Part shown: positions 1 through 11,087 of the stretch, piece by piece | Layout: every line of letters begins with the position of its first letter | How positions within the stretch are numbered: position 1 is the first letter of the stretch | DNA from: Alligator mississippiensis | Taxonomy: Eukaryota > Chordata > Crocodylia > Alligatoridae | Assembly (NCBI RefSeq): GCF_030867095.1 | Contig: NC_081826.1 | Span: 253,684,251-253,748,250, forward strand | Reading direction: 5' to 3' | DNA: 64,000 nucleotides | Made by a program: the position numbers and the translations under genes | Notes under the pieces: generated by a model | The model's database searches: none | What the model saw: the letters and a program-made list of their open reading frames with translations, nothing else | What the model was told of the DNA's origin: nothing

Positions 1-140
1 TGGAGCTCCCACAGACGCTGTCGGCGGCAGAGGATGTGGGGTGGGAGCATGGCAAGACGGTGTGGGGAGAGAGCGCGTGGGGAGAGAAGGTGTGCCGGGA
101 GAGAGCATTGGTTTGAATATTTGCACCGTAAATTCCTGTA

Positions 141-421
141 CAGGAAACCCTCGCCATTTGTGGACTCGCAATTCACAGTTTCAAATATTCACGGTGTGAA
201 TATACAAACGCATGCTCACTCCCCACACACTCCCTCCCTGCACACTCTCTCTATGCTCCCCACCCGCCCCTGGCAGCATCTGCGGGAGCTCCGTGCTTGC
301 CACAGCCGGGCTCCCACTGCCACGCTCCTGCCACTGCCACCACACTCCTGCCGTATTCGCGGATTTTGCCATTCACGGGCATCTCTGGCACGTATCCCCT
401 ATGAATGGCGAGGCTGGCCTG
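141..421. mobile_element. Tigger-like non-autonomous DNA transposon
   Basis: The ends are inverted copies: the left reads CAGGAAACCCTCGCCATT and the right, reverse-complemented, reads CAGGCCAGCCTCGCCATT. Both are flanked by TA (139-140 and 422-423), the target duplication of the Tc1/mariner/pogo class. The length is 281 bp and the interior is C-rich with no transposase. Phrases such as the TTCGCGGATTTTGCCATTC-type segment near the right end resemble pogo/Tigger MITEs known from amniotes. The family name is inferred. Confidence 0.65.
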
Positions 422-423
422 TA

Positions 424-2480
424 AAACCAATGACATTTGTGGACAGTACTAATCCCATCTTCCTCCAGTGAGAACCTCTTCCTAATTCCTTTGAAGTCAG
501 TGGCTAGGCTGACATTAATACATTAATATCTGTGAGACCAAGTCAAAGATTCTCTCCAGCTTAGTGGCCCAAAGGTTAAGACACTCTCTCTTCCATTGTC
601 CACAGCACACAATGCGGTGATGTGGTTAGTGTTCTGTCTAAGCAGTTTTGGCTTGGATGCGACCACATATTCATTTACAGATGGTTCAACTTGGCAGCCT
701 TCGACATAAGTCCAGTGTAGGGAATTGAAATCACACTTTTGCTGATATAGCAAGAAATCTCACCCACTTTGCAACCATTCCCCAGAGATATCAGGCCTGA
801 AGTGGAATATTAAAATGTCAATAAGTGTCCTGAGATCACTGAAACTAAAAAGTTCTCCTCAGTGCTATTCACAAGGTTGGAGTCATCTTGTTGTTATGAA
901 CAAATCAGACATTTCTTTATATTTTTTGACATTTTCTCCCTCCAGCTCCATTCTTAAATGATTCCGGAGATGCAGGAAGAGAAAGATCCTCCTACTCCTT
1001 CCTAAAGAGAAAATGGAGATGCATAATAGGGCATTTGAATGACAGTGGAGTATTGATTACCCTAATTTTGTTGCAGCACATGGAGGCAAAATCTCCAAAA
1101 TCTATCACCAATGCCTGATGTTTTCCTCCTTCCTTTCTTCATCCTTCTTTAGTCATTTACACCTATGCAAAATGTGAACATTGGCCTGGTGTCTTTTTAC
1201 ATCCTCTGTCTACAAGTGTAAATGCACTATTCAAAGGGCAAAGCAATGGAGAATCAGACTCAGGGAATCTATTGCAATGCCAACCATGCAGAATGTAGGG
1301 CAGGATGGCATCTTAGATACTAACTGTTTCAGAGAGGCATGAACTTCTCTTCTCTGTATATATACACACATATAACTGCATGAGGAGGGTTCCCTTTATA
1401 TAGCTCACACACTAAAGAATAAGGACATTAGGTATACTGTTCTTTCAATGCTTACAATTACATGTCAATAACTCCTTGTATGACAACTAAACCACTAGAG
1501 AGAGGAAAGGCCACACCACCAATAGTTTATCTGGTTATCTACTCTCTCTGACAGTGACCAGAGCCAGTTGCTTCAGAGGAAGGTTAAATAAACCATGTTA
1601 AAGATGAATATAGAACAAGTTGCCACTAGCAAACATTTCCTCCTAACACCAGTCAGTGACTGGAAATGACCAGTGAGATAGTAATAAAATGCTATGAAGT
1701 TAAAGCTGTCTAAATTGGGACAACTGGTAAATCCTGACCTAACAACTTCAGCATCATACTTGGCCAATGATCATCTTTAGCAAATCTACCTGACACTGAT
1801 TAGAAGTATCTACTTCCGTCAAAATGAGTGGTTTTGACAGGGGGGAAGGATTGGGGGGGTTGTTTTGCTGGGGTTTGGGGTGGTGGGGTTGTTTTTTAGT
1901 TTTTTGCAGACAGCTAAGAATAATTTATTCAGTGACTACAGAAGAGGAAAAGCCCTGGAGCTATCCCCTCAACTAAATCCCATTTTCTTTAGTTTACAAA
2001 GTTCTATCTAATTTGCACCCACCAAAGGAAAACATACCAATCTAGGTACACTGCATATTCCCACTAGGAATTTTAACATAAACTGTTAATGAGTTGTGAC
2101 TTCCTTATGTGCTCATGCAGAGAAGACTCTAAGAAGGTAATCAGAATTTAAACCAGATGGTACAAAGAAGGAAAAAAGTAGATTATTTTATACACCAAAG
2201 AGAAATGGCAAAAATGCAGGAGGAAAGTGGCAAATCAATGACAAATTGTAGAGCTTACTTGGGGGAGAAAAATGCTGTTCACTTTGCCATCACAAAGATT
2301 TATAATCTTGTTCTTGAAGTGTTTATAAACACTGCATGTGGGATTGGCTGTTTAATGTGACAATTGTATTGATTAACTTCCAGATCATATGGCTGGGTTT
2401 TAAAGATAAACCACAAAAATACACTTCAGAATAGCAATTCCATAACAAAGAAATATTGGAGTGGGGAGGGAATAAATGGC
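424..2480. other. Intergenic, no gene seen
   Basis: This is unique-looking AT-rich sequence without a convincing coding exon. The only compositional oddity is a G/T-rich tract at 1838-1905 with several G4 runs. Confidence 0.6.
1838..1893 (+). repeat. G-rich tract with G-quadruplex potential
   Basis: The plus strand carries a series of G runs (six, seven, four, four and four Gs) separated by short T-rich loops, which matches the simple G-quadruplex pattern. It is isolated in AT-rich intergenic DNA. Confidence 0.6.
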
Positions 2481-2639
2481 ATGAACGTTATATAAATTCC
2501 ATTTCATCTGACTTCTCAGCTCAAATCACTGGAGTAAAAAGATAGGCAGCTTTCAGAACAAACCTTCACCTCACTTAAAGCCACTTTCAGTTAGAATGGG
2601 AGATAATGCAAATTAAGGCTCTTTACAACACTTAAACAG

Positions 2640-2910
2640 AACCTCACCACATTTAATTAAGGCCTAATTGAAAGGGGGAGTTAACTGCTATTTGCAATCA
2701 ACCTTAAATCTGGTTCCAGTAATTAAAGGGATTTTCTAAATCTCATCCTCAGTGTTAGGACACTCAGTTTAGTAGTTAATTAAAGGCAGTTTCCTAAGCC
2801 TTCCATAAAGGAAATTTTAGAAAGAAATGAGGAGATTACAAAGTGCCACACAAAAACTGACAACACAAGACCAAAATTATTTGTTTGCCTCTTTAATTAA
2901 AGACAAAAGT
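2640..2910. promoter_or_regulatory. Homeodomain-site-rich block, candidate conserved enhancer
   Basis: Within 270 bases there are repeated TAATTA/TTAATTAA cores (about 2655, 2720, 2778 and 2894), each beside AAGG or AAAG, plus the TAATTG-type site at 2670. This clustering with no repeat homology that I recognise is typical of developmental enhancers bound by homeodomain proteins. Conservation cannot be seen from one sequence. Confidence 0.3.
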
Positions 2911-3414
2911 CTTGATTTATTACAACTGGCTCATGCAAACATGTGCTTGGAAATGCTTTTTTCCTTACGTACAGTTAGAAGCATATTTCTACATTTTTTG
3001 TAACTACCTCAAAAGCAAGACTGAATTTGCAAGTGATCCACATGCCACAGTTTGGTCGGTTTCAAGCTAAAGTACAAATGTGATCATTCTATTATGCACA
3101 GATGCAGGTGCTCATATATATATTTGTTGGGCATGGGAAGAAAGGCCATTCCTTTATTGACATTATGAATAAGCATTATCATAGCTGGAATGTTTTGAAC
3201 ATACTGTATAAAATGAGAGAATAGATTAACCCATAATGGCAATAGTAGTATTAGCACAACTTCATAACTGTCAAACTAGTCAATGAGAAAGTACTCATGC
3301 AATACAACCAGACAGCTGGAATAGTGCAGTACAATGCCTTGAGCCTGTAAAGATGTATATGTTTAATTTCAGTCATTTAGTAATTTCATCAGCTTTCAGG
3401 AGAGGAAGAACAAG

Positions 3415-3720
3415 GTAGCCCAGAATTTGAGAGATACTGGTTCCATTCTTGGCTCTACCAGGGGGTTCCCAGGGCAAGACAGCATTGGCTTTTCTACATA
3501 GGAAAGCTATACTGGTATAAGGAAAGACATGGAATCAAAATTACTACAGCTAGGCCATTATAACTCCTTATAACATTAACCTTCTTCATATAAACAAGCT
3601 CTTAGCTTCTCTGTGCCTCAGTCTGCCATCTGTAACATAGGGATATTTGCACATCACAGGGGTGTCATGAGGGTATATATATTATACTTTATGAAATGCT
3701 TGAAAACTTTGATTTGGGGG
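3415..3720 (+). repeat. MIR-type SINE
   Basis: The right half has the MIR signature: CTCTGTGCCTCAGTCTGCC, CATCTGTAACATAGGGATA, then CACAGGGGTGTCATGAGG. The left part has the GGTTCCATTCTTGGCTCTACC segment of the tRNA-derived head and core. Divergence is high, as expected of an old copy. The middle may hold unrelated inserted bases. Confidence 0.7.
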
Positions 3721-3962
3721 GTGGATTGCCTAACATTAAGCACAACATTAAGTACAAGAATCAATCTTTGTCAGATAAGGCATTGAACTTAATTTACCTA
3801 GTTGTATAAAGCTGTGTGCTTCTTGATTCAATACTGGTTTTAAAAAAAACCTCCAATGTCATTTTCAGAAATGTAGTACTTTGAGGATTTGTTATGCTTT
3901 AATTTATAAAACAATATTTGAACAACATTTACATACCTTTCTGATAAGAGTTGGGAACATTT

Positions 3963-4143
3963 CATAGAATCATAGAATCATAGAAAATTAGGGATGGGAG
4001 GGACCTCAGGAGGTCATCTAGTCCAACCCTTTGCAGGACAAACCCCAGCTAGATCATCCCAGCTAAGGGTTTGTCTATTCAGGTCTTAAAAACCTCCAAA
4101 GATGGAGAGTCCACAACCTCTCTAGGTAACCTGTTCCATTGTT
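3963..4143 (-). mobile_element. CR1 LINE 3' end, first part of an interrupted copy
   Basis: The plus strand begins with tandem TCATAGAATCATAGAATC, the reverse complement of the CR1 3' tail. It then gives the standard CR1 3' segment in antisense (GGGAGGGACCTCAGGAGGTC, CATCTAGTCCAACCC, GAGTCCACAACCTCTCTAGG). The match stops near 4143 and resumes at 5112, so one CR1 was split by an insertion. Confidence 0.85.
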
Positions 4144-5111
4144 CCTGCATCATGCAGGTAGCAAATTTATGCCCAAGTAATTACTGCACAGTACTGATAT
4201 AAAACACATGTAGACACCTTACTGCCCAGTGTCATAACCCAATGAAGCAGTGCCCATGCCACAAGCAAGAGATACCAGTTAAAGCAGTCTCATTTCGCAC
4301 TAAGTTAACTAAGGGTTAACAAAATGATAGTAACAGCCTTCTTTGCTGTGCATGCCAAAAAAGAAATTTATAGCTGCACCACTAACAGAAATGAAACTTT
4401 TACCTTCTGTGCTTTACATAAATCATTATAATTGTTCAGAGTAAACAGGGAGTAGCCCTGCAATAACACCCTAGCAAAAACCGCTATATAATTGGCGATT
4501 CTAATTAAATTTATGACGTGGCGAAATACAATTGGCTATTACACAAATAAAACCCGTTTTTACTTCCACAAAGTCGGAGACCTCCGCACACACCTTGGAG
4601 ACCTCTGATCACACGTATCAGAGTAATTTGACAATCTGATCAATTGCCAAAGTCGCCCCATCTTCGACCCAAATTTAGACGTAAATCAACTACTGCCAGC
4701 CCGACCATTTCTGTCCGAACACTTCTGCAGACCGACCTAACGAATTCTAAGCTGTAACTAACCAAGTATCTGACCTCCGTCATTCACCACCTTGACGACG
4801 TAAGTAAACAATCTCCTATAACCAACACGCGTCAGTGCCTGGTTAATTTCACGCCATCCATCACTACTCGCCTGCTGAGGCGATAGTTTAACTGCCCGGG
4901 TGGGAGTCAGGGAGAGCTGCTGGCCGGCTGCCCTGGGTCCCGACACCCAGTAACCCTGTTTGCGTACACTAACTTGGGACAAAACTTAGTCCACACACAG
5001 TGTTACGGTGCTGTAATGCTTGCACATGTAGACATTGGCGTAAAAGCCGCTTACTGTGCAGTAATTTACATTGCAGTAATTTACTGCACAGTAAATGCAT
5101 GTGTAGACATG
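4144..5111. mobile_element. Unclassified insertion inside the CR1
   Basis: About 970 bases separate two adjacent parts of a CR1 and so entered after it. Both edges contain the palindrome-like TTACTGCACAGTA and the motif ACATGTAGACA (about 4170-4218 and 5019-5110), in a mix of direct and inverted order. This suggests a non-autonomous DNA transposon with complex ends. The core (about 4440-4990) keeps far more CpG than its surroundings. No transposase is seen and no target duplication is clear. It might itself be two elements, for example an LTR-like piece within a MITE. Confidence 0.5.
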
Positions 5112-5948
5112 ACCTCCTAGTGAGAAAGTTCTTCCTGATATCTAAGCTAAACTTCCTTTGCTGCAATTTGAGACTATTGCTCCTTGTTCTGTCATTTGCC
5201 ACCCACTGAGAACAGTCTAGCTCCTCTTTCAAACCACCCTTCAGATAGTTGAAGACTGCTATTAAATCCCATTTCAGTCTTCTCTTCTCTAGATTAAATA
5301 AGCCCAGTTCCCTCAGCCTCTCCTCAGAAGTCATGTGCCCCAGCCCCCTAACCATTTTTGTTGCCCTCCACTGGACTCTACAATTTGTCCACATCCTTTC
5401 GGTAGTGGGGGGCCCAAAACTGAACACAGTACTCTAGTTGTGGCTCACCAGTGCTGAATAGAGGGGAATAATCACTTCCCTTGACCTGCTGGCAACACTC
5501 CTACCAATGCAGCCCAGTATGCTGTTAGCCTTCTTGGCAACAAGGGCACACTGTTGGCTCCTATTCAACTTACTGCCCACTGTAACTCCTTTTCTGCAGA
5601 GCTGCTGCCCAGCCAGTCAGCCCCCAGCCTGTACCAGTGCCTGGGATTGTTCCAGCCTAAGTGCAAGACTTTGCACGTGTCCTTGTTGATCATCATGAGA
5701 TTTCTTTTGGTCCAATCCTCCTCTTTCTGAATCCTAGCCCTACTACTCCCTCCAGCTTGGTGTCATCTGAAAACTTGCCGAGGGGGCACTCTATGCCATC
5801 TTCCAGATCATTGGTGAAAATATTGAACAAAACTGGCTCCAAGACTAACCCCTGGGGCACTTCACTTGATACCAGCTGCCAACTAAACCTCAAGCCTTTG
5901 ACTATTAGCCTCTGAGCCACAGAGTTTTCTACCCACCTTAGAACCCCT
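5112..5948 (-). mobile_element. CR1 LINE, reverse transcriptase and C-terminal part
   Basis: The minus strand encodes decayed CR1 ORF2 pieces. Residues like SEVPQGLVLEPVLFNIF and KFSDDTKLEGVV (5693-5920) correspond to the reverse transcriptase catalytic region, with the usual FADD box altered to FSDD. The stretch [19 protein letters not shown] (4969-5427 frame) is from the C-terminal part. Frames are broken, so it cannot encode a working protein. It is cut at 5948 by a hAT insertion and continues at 9395. Confidence 0.85.
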
Positions 5949-8900
5949 CAGAGATGTGAGGTAGAAAATTTTCTGGAAAATTTTCCACTGCTTTATTTTT
6001 CATGAGAAATTTTCCATTTCTAAAACTTCATTGTTTCATAAAATTCATTAGTAACAATGAGTGGATGCCAATTCAATATTAGGCAAGCTTGGCAGTTTCA
6101 AAGTTGTAATTAATGTTTTTCAGTTGATTATCCCTAGGAAGTGTGTGAGAAAGTACATATATGTTTTACTGATTTGTAAACAGGAGGGTAAATACACTCA
6201 CATAATAATCCAAACCAAAAATCAAGTAATGAATTCACCTAATTGGCTGTGTAGGTCAAATCAAAACCAAAACTAAAATTCTTATTTCATCTCAGACTGC
6301 AAGTGTAAGCGAAACCAAAACTAAAACTGTGGTTAATTTCTGTTTCGCTTTCAGTTCAACAAACATGCAGAGCAGCATCTCATTTCTTTTCTTGAGTTTG
6401 GGAAGTGGGAAGTGTTTGCATAAGATCTGTTAGTTTTTTAGTGCTTTGGGTTTGGTAGTCATAATAATGTGTAAGCAGAAAAAAACTAGTGTGTGGCATC
6501 AGTACAGTGAGGTTCAAACCACTGAAGGAAGAAAGTTGGTAGATGCAAATATTGTGGGCAGGAGTATGCAAACAACACGACAAGAATGAAGAAACATTTA
6601 ATAACATGTAGAAACTGTCCTAAAAGAATACAAGCCATATACAGAAGGCTAATACAACCAAGTGGTGGAACAACATCATCTGAGAAAAGTCTACTTCAGA
6701 AATCCTATGTAAGTAAACAAATTAATATGTTAAACAACACACAGTATAGAATAGCATTGATATTGTTTTGAAACATTACGATCTTAAAAGTTGTTAATGC
6801 AACTCTGGACTATTATTTATTTATTTATTTAAAATATTTGTATCCTTCTTTTCTGCTTGCACTAAGCACCCACAGTGGCCTAGGCTTAACAATATATATT
6901 TTTAACTACATAATAGATAAATAGTTAATTATTTCAACCCAGCAAAGCAAGCTTAGTCCTCTGGCAGATGGCAGAGGCCAGACCATACTTTCCTTTGGCT
7001 CTGCAGTCCCAAGGCAACTGAGCAGCAAGTTGAGCAGCCGAGTGTTCTTTCTGGCAGGAAGAGGGGAAGCAAGCTCCATGCTGCTGCTGCTTCTCCTTCT
7101 GATGGATGAGGCCAGACTAGAATAGGCTAAAATAAAAATCTTTTCCCCCTTTTGTTGCAGGAACTTGGTAGCTCAAGTGAAATAGCAAATTTGCAAAAAT
7201 GGAAAATGAAAATGTTGAGCTGCCAGGTCTGGAAGAAGAAGCAGGAACCTCACTTTCAAAATCACTGTCACCAGATATGTGACCCACCATAAGTGGCTGT
7301 TCCAAACAGTCAAGCTTTTTATCAAGCTTTGTGGACAAAATGTCAAAAGAAGATCAAGAAAAAGCAGATGAGACATTAGCTCAAGCTATATTTGCAAGTG
7401 GTACACCTCTTTCCATAACTGAAAATCAATACTGGGAGAAACATTACAAACTAATTCATATAAGTTACCGTCATGCTTTCATTTATCATGTTCTCTCTTA
7501 GATAGAGAGTATGACAGAGTTCAAACAGTGGTTATTCAAAGGATTGGTCAAGCAGAATCACAAACTCTGATGTCAGATGGATGGGCTGATATACAAAGAA
7601 TCCTTTATTGAACATAATGTTAGCAACACCTGAACCAATATTCCTGAAAGCAATAGCTACCCAATCTTCTTGTCCTACAGGTGAATACATAGCCAAATAA
7701 CGGAGTGAAGAGATTGAAAGTGCAGGTCCCCCTAGGGTACAAGCCCTTGTAAGTGTTAATGCGAGTAACATGAAAGCCACATGGTAAATATTAAAGGCAA
7801 AGTATCCTCATTGAATAGTATTTGGCTATCTTGCTCATGGGTTGAATCTTCTAGCAAAGGACATAGTAAGTGTGAATACAATGAAGACAATATTGGCAAA
7901 CTGCAAGGTGACTGTGAAGGTATTCAACAATCATCATGCTGCTAATCAGACTTTGAACAAATTACAGAAAGAAGCAGGGGAAGGAAAGTGAACTTGTATT
8001 TCCAGGAGAAACTAGAAGGGGCTCGGCTATAAAGCATTTACACAGTTTGCTGCAAACAAAGAACTGTTTGCAGTGTGCTTCAATGGATGACAGTATCCCA
8101 GATTATTCCCGTAAACGTTCGGAAGCAGATTCTCAACAACGACGTGTTCTGGGTTCCAGTTCAAGGAGCATTCAATTTGCTACTACCAGTTTCAGTGGCC
8201 ATCAAGAATCTTGAAGGAGATACACCAAGACTTTCAAATATTCCAGAGATATTCAGACAACTGAATGAAAATCTAATTGAGCTTTTGCCTTCTTCAACTC
8301 TATCCAAGAGAAGAAGTAAAACAAATTATTACTAAGAGATCTGAGCAGCAAACCTTTTGGATCCTCAACACAGAGGACAACATTTATCAGAAGATGAATT
8401 ATCTACTGCTCTCAATACAATTATGGAAGTCCCCAACATTGACGAAATAGTTGACACATTGCCGAGTACCATGCAAAAGAAAAACTTTGGAGCAAAGACA
8501 TCATTTGACAGGCAGCAGAGAATATGTCTCCTCTCACATGGTGGAAGGGATACTATAACACCCAACTATTGTCCAGGATTGCTCTAAGGATACTAAGCAT
8601 TCCACCAACAGCAGCTTCTTGTGAACGGAGCTGGGAGACTTTCAGCTCAATCAAGACAAAAAAGAGGAATACACTAACAAATTAATGCACTGCTAAGCTT
8701 TTTTATATTTCTCAAAATCTCTTGCTTCTGGAGAATCAGTCAAAAGCATAATTAGCGAAAAAGATGCAGCGTGATGATAAGTTGCCCTTGCCCATAGACT
8801 CTTTGGTAAACCCATCCTTTAACGAAAGAAAATGTGGTTCAAGTAGTTCTGAATCAGATTTGCCTCAATCTGATTCTGAAATGGAACTAATTAGTGCAAG

Positions 8901-9394
8901 TGTTTCTACAGATAGTGACAGTGAAACTGGAGGTGCTGCAATGACCTCAGTGGAAGAGAGTTAAACTCTGTTGAAGTAGATGAGTGGACAACCACATCAT
9001 AACATGCACGTTTCTTTGGGTGTGCTAAAATTAGTGTCAACAGTTTTCAGTAACTTTGTGTTTTTTTCTTAAATTTAAACAAACAGTGTAAGGGAAGTAC
9101 ATGCTATTGTGTACTGTCTTTACATTTTACAAATATTCCAATAAAAATAATTTCTTTCCACATAAAGCTTTGGATTTGTTTGACTATAACATTTACAACA
9201 TATTGTGTGCTGTATTTCATTTTTTTCCTAATCAAATATTTCAGTTCAAATACTTGTGGCTATTGGAACATAAAATTAACATGGGGGTACTTTTTTAGTT
9301 TTGTTTACTAAATATAAGTCAAATAAACATGCTAAATCAGATAATGCTCTATATTTAGGGCATTGGAAAATTTTCCAGAAAACCCACATCTCTG
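5949..9394 (+). mobile_element. hAT DNA transposon, 3.4 kb, inserted in the CR1
   Basis: The left end starts CAGAGATGTGAGG and the right end, reverse-complemented, starts CAGAGATGTGGG. Both continue with TTTTCTGGAAAATTTTCCA, giving clear terminal inverted repeats. The flanking 8-mers (5941-5948 and 9395-9402) agree at 5 of 8 positions, fitting an old hAT target duplication. The CR1 sequence on either side joins in the expected order. The interior holds a decayed hAT transposase. The element is probably immobile, because the transposase is interrupted by many stops and frameshifts. Confidence 0.85.
6480..8964 (+). pseudogene. hAT-family transposase pseudogene
   Basis: Fragments in several frames follow hAT order. 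A BED zinc finger lies at about 6480-6625, with SVWHQYSEV, then CKYCG and RMKKHLITCRNCP giving the C-x2-C...H-x4-C ligands. Middle segments include HGLNLLAKDIVSV and VFNNHHAANQTLNKLQKEAG (about 7825-7965) and EIFRQLNENLIELLP (about 8245). The C-terminal dimerisation motif is at 8535-8690, with LTWWKGYYNTQLLSRIALRI and IPPTAASCERSWETFSSIK. KLFYISQNLLLLEN and an acidic serine-rich tail ending at 8964 follow. Known role of the family: cut-and-paste transposition. Stops and frameshifts between these parts show it is dead. It is not close enough to a domesticated host gene for me to name one. Confidence 0.8.
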
Positions 9395-9465
9395 AAATCC
9401 ATTCATCCAGCCTGTACTTCCTTAACTTGCCTGAGAGAATGTTATGGGACACCATATCTGTTCAG
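9395..9465 (-). mobile_element. CR1 LINE, third part of the interrupted copy
   Basis: After the hAT element the antisense CR1 resumes with ATCCATTCATCCAGCCTGTA and CTTCCTTAACTTGCCTGAG, which directly follow the TTCTACCCACCTTAG segment at 5925-5940 in intact CR1 copies. The match fades near 9465, so the 5' limit of the copy is uncertain. Confidence 0.7.
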
Positions 9466-11085
9466 TTAATGTTTGCCTTTATAGATTTCCAAACCTCACT
9501 CATCAACATAGCATTTGAGCACCTTTTCATAACTACATTAGGCAGCATGCCTAAAAGTTGACACAAGTTTGTTCTCTCATCCTCACTTCAAGATGAAGTG
9601 TTTTGTTTGGAATTTTTCAAATATACATATGGCTAGCAGTGACTCTCAAATGCATTCAGGCAGAACCCGAAGCTACAGTGATGAGTTGCACCTGCGACTG
9701 TCTCAAAACTGTCTCATTGTGACCCTTAGATGCAGATTATGAAGGTCCCATCTCCATTCCTCCAAAGCACTTTCTCTTCAAATCTTGCCATGACTTCTCT
9801 TCAAATAGAATAGACACTAAATAAGTGCTACATTTCCATTTTCTTATGACTTTCTCTCTCAGTTCTTATATCCTTTAACCTAGTTTGTAAGTCAGTTCAT
9901 TTTCAGCTTAGCTCATTTTAAAACTTTTTTTGTCACTTATCCTATCTCTATACGAAATTGTCATTTTATAGCTTGCTGAGAATCCACACAAAGTTCTGTA
10001 AATTGTTCACTCTTTTTTGTGCTTCTGTCAAGAAAGGAGTCACATTTTGTAGAGAAAAGTTAGTTGCTGTGTTAGTCTAAAGTCAGGCAGGAGTCAGGGC
10101 AGGATGGCCTGCGGGCAGTCACCATGCCCCCCCAGCCTCCGGGGGCACTTGTCATTCATGCACAAAGCCATGGAGATAGTGTGGTTTGGCAAGCAAAGGG
10201 TAGGTGAGGAAAAAATGTGGAAGTCAGTAGAAATTAATTTGAAATCTTCTCTGGAGATAACATCAAATCTATGTTAAAACTTTATAAAGGTGTCATTTAT
10301 GTGGGTAGTGTGGGTAGGGTACCTTCTGACTGTGGGTACTCTGATACCCAGAAGCCTACGTGTATCCCAACCATACAGTTGGCCCAATAAAAGATATTAC
10401 CCACAAGAATTCTTGCTTCTTGAATATGTCTCTTGCATATTTCCAGTGCCACCACAGCAACAACAGCACTTCAATATTAACTTTACAAAGATTATTTATT
10501 TATTCCCAGAGTTCTCACTCTGTCCTTGTAACCATGTATTTTATCTGCTCAATTGTCCACTGAAGAACTTTGCCTAGAGAACTGACGTAGATGTAATTCA
10601 TTGATCAAAAATTGCCTGTAACCTTCATAAGAACTTCGCTTTAATAAAAACCCTTTCAATTCAAGCAAGTGTTGGCCATGATGGACACCACAATAGATTG
10701 ACAACTATCAGGGCAACTACAAGAAAGTCTGCCCATATTCAATGCAGCACACAGTCACTCTGATTGGCCAGTGTATTCCTCAACAAAGCAATTTTGCCTT
10801 CATATTTCTGTTCTTTGTTAAGAAGTTCTGCCTTCTTTACCACAGTTTTAATATAATCTGGTTTCTGTGTCTGTACTCTATCTCATAAGGTTAAAGCTTC
10901 TTGTGGAAAGAGCAGCTTGTTTAGTTCACACAGCTCAGTTGACCACAAGTTTAACCAAAATTAGTACCTTTCTACTACTTTTATCATCCTGTTACTTTTG
11001 CTTGACAGAAACAAACAGCCTTTCATTTTTATCTCAGTTTCTTTAAGAAATGTGGGTTTTTTAACCAACGTGTCTACTGACTTTG
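9466..11085. other. Intergenic with two short Penelope-like fragments
   Basis: No gene is supported. A fragment at about 10058-10108 (minus) carries the GCTGTGTTAGTCTAAAGTCA tail of the dispersed repeat described at 15690. A second at about 10340-10420 (plus) carries GTTGGCCCAATAAAAGATAT of the related repeat described at 13010. The rest is unique AT-rich DNA. Confidence 0.6.
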
Positions 11086-11087
11086 AA

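Noticed and set aside
34..471. 145-codon open frame at the window start
   Set aside because: It overlaps a Tigger-like MITE and adjacent low-complexity DNA.
8764..8964. Serine-rich acidic 66-codon frame as a separate gene
   Set aside because: It follows the hAT transposase C-terminus within the element and is best read as its tail.
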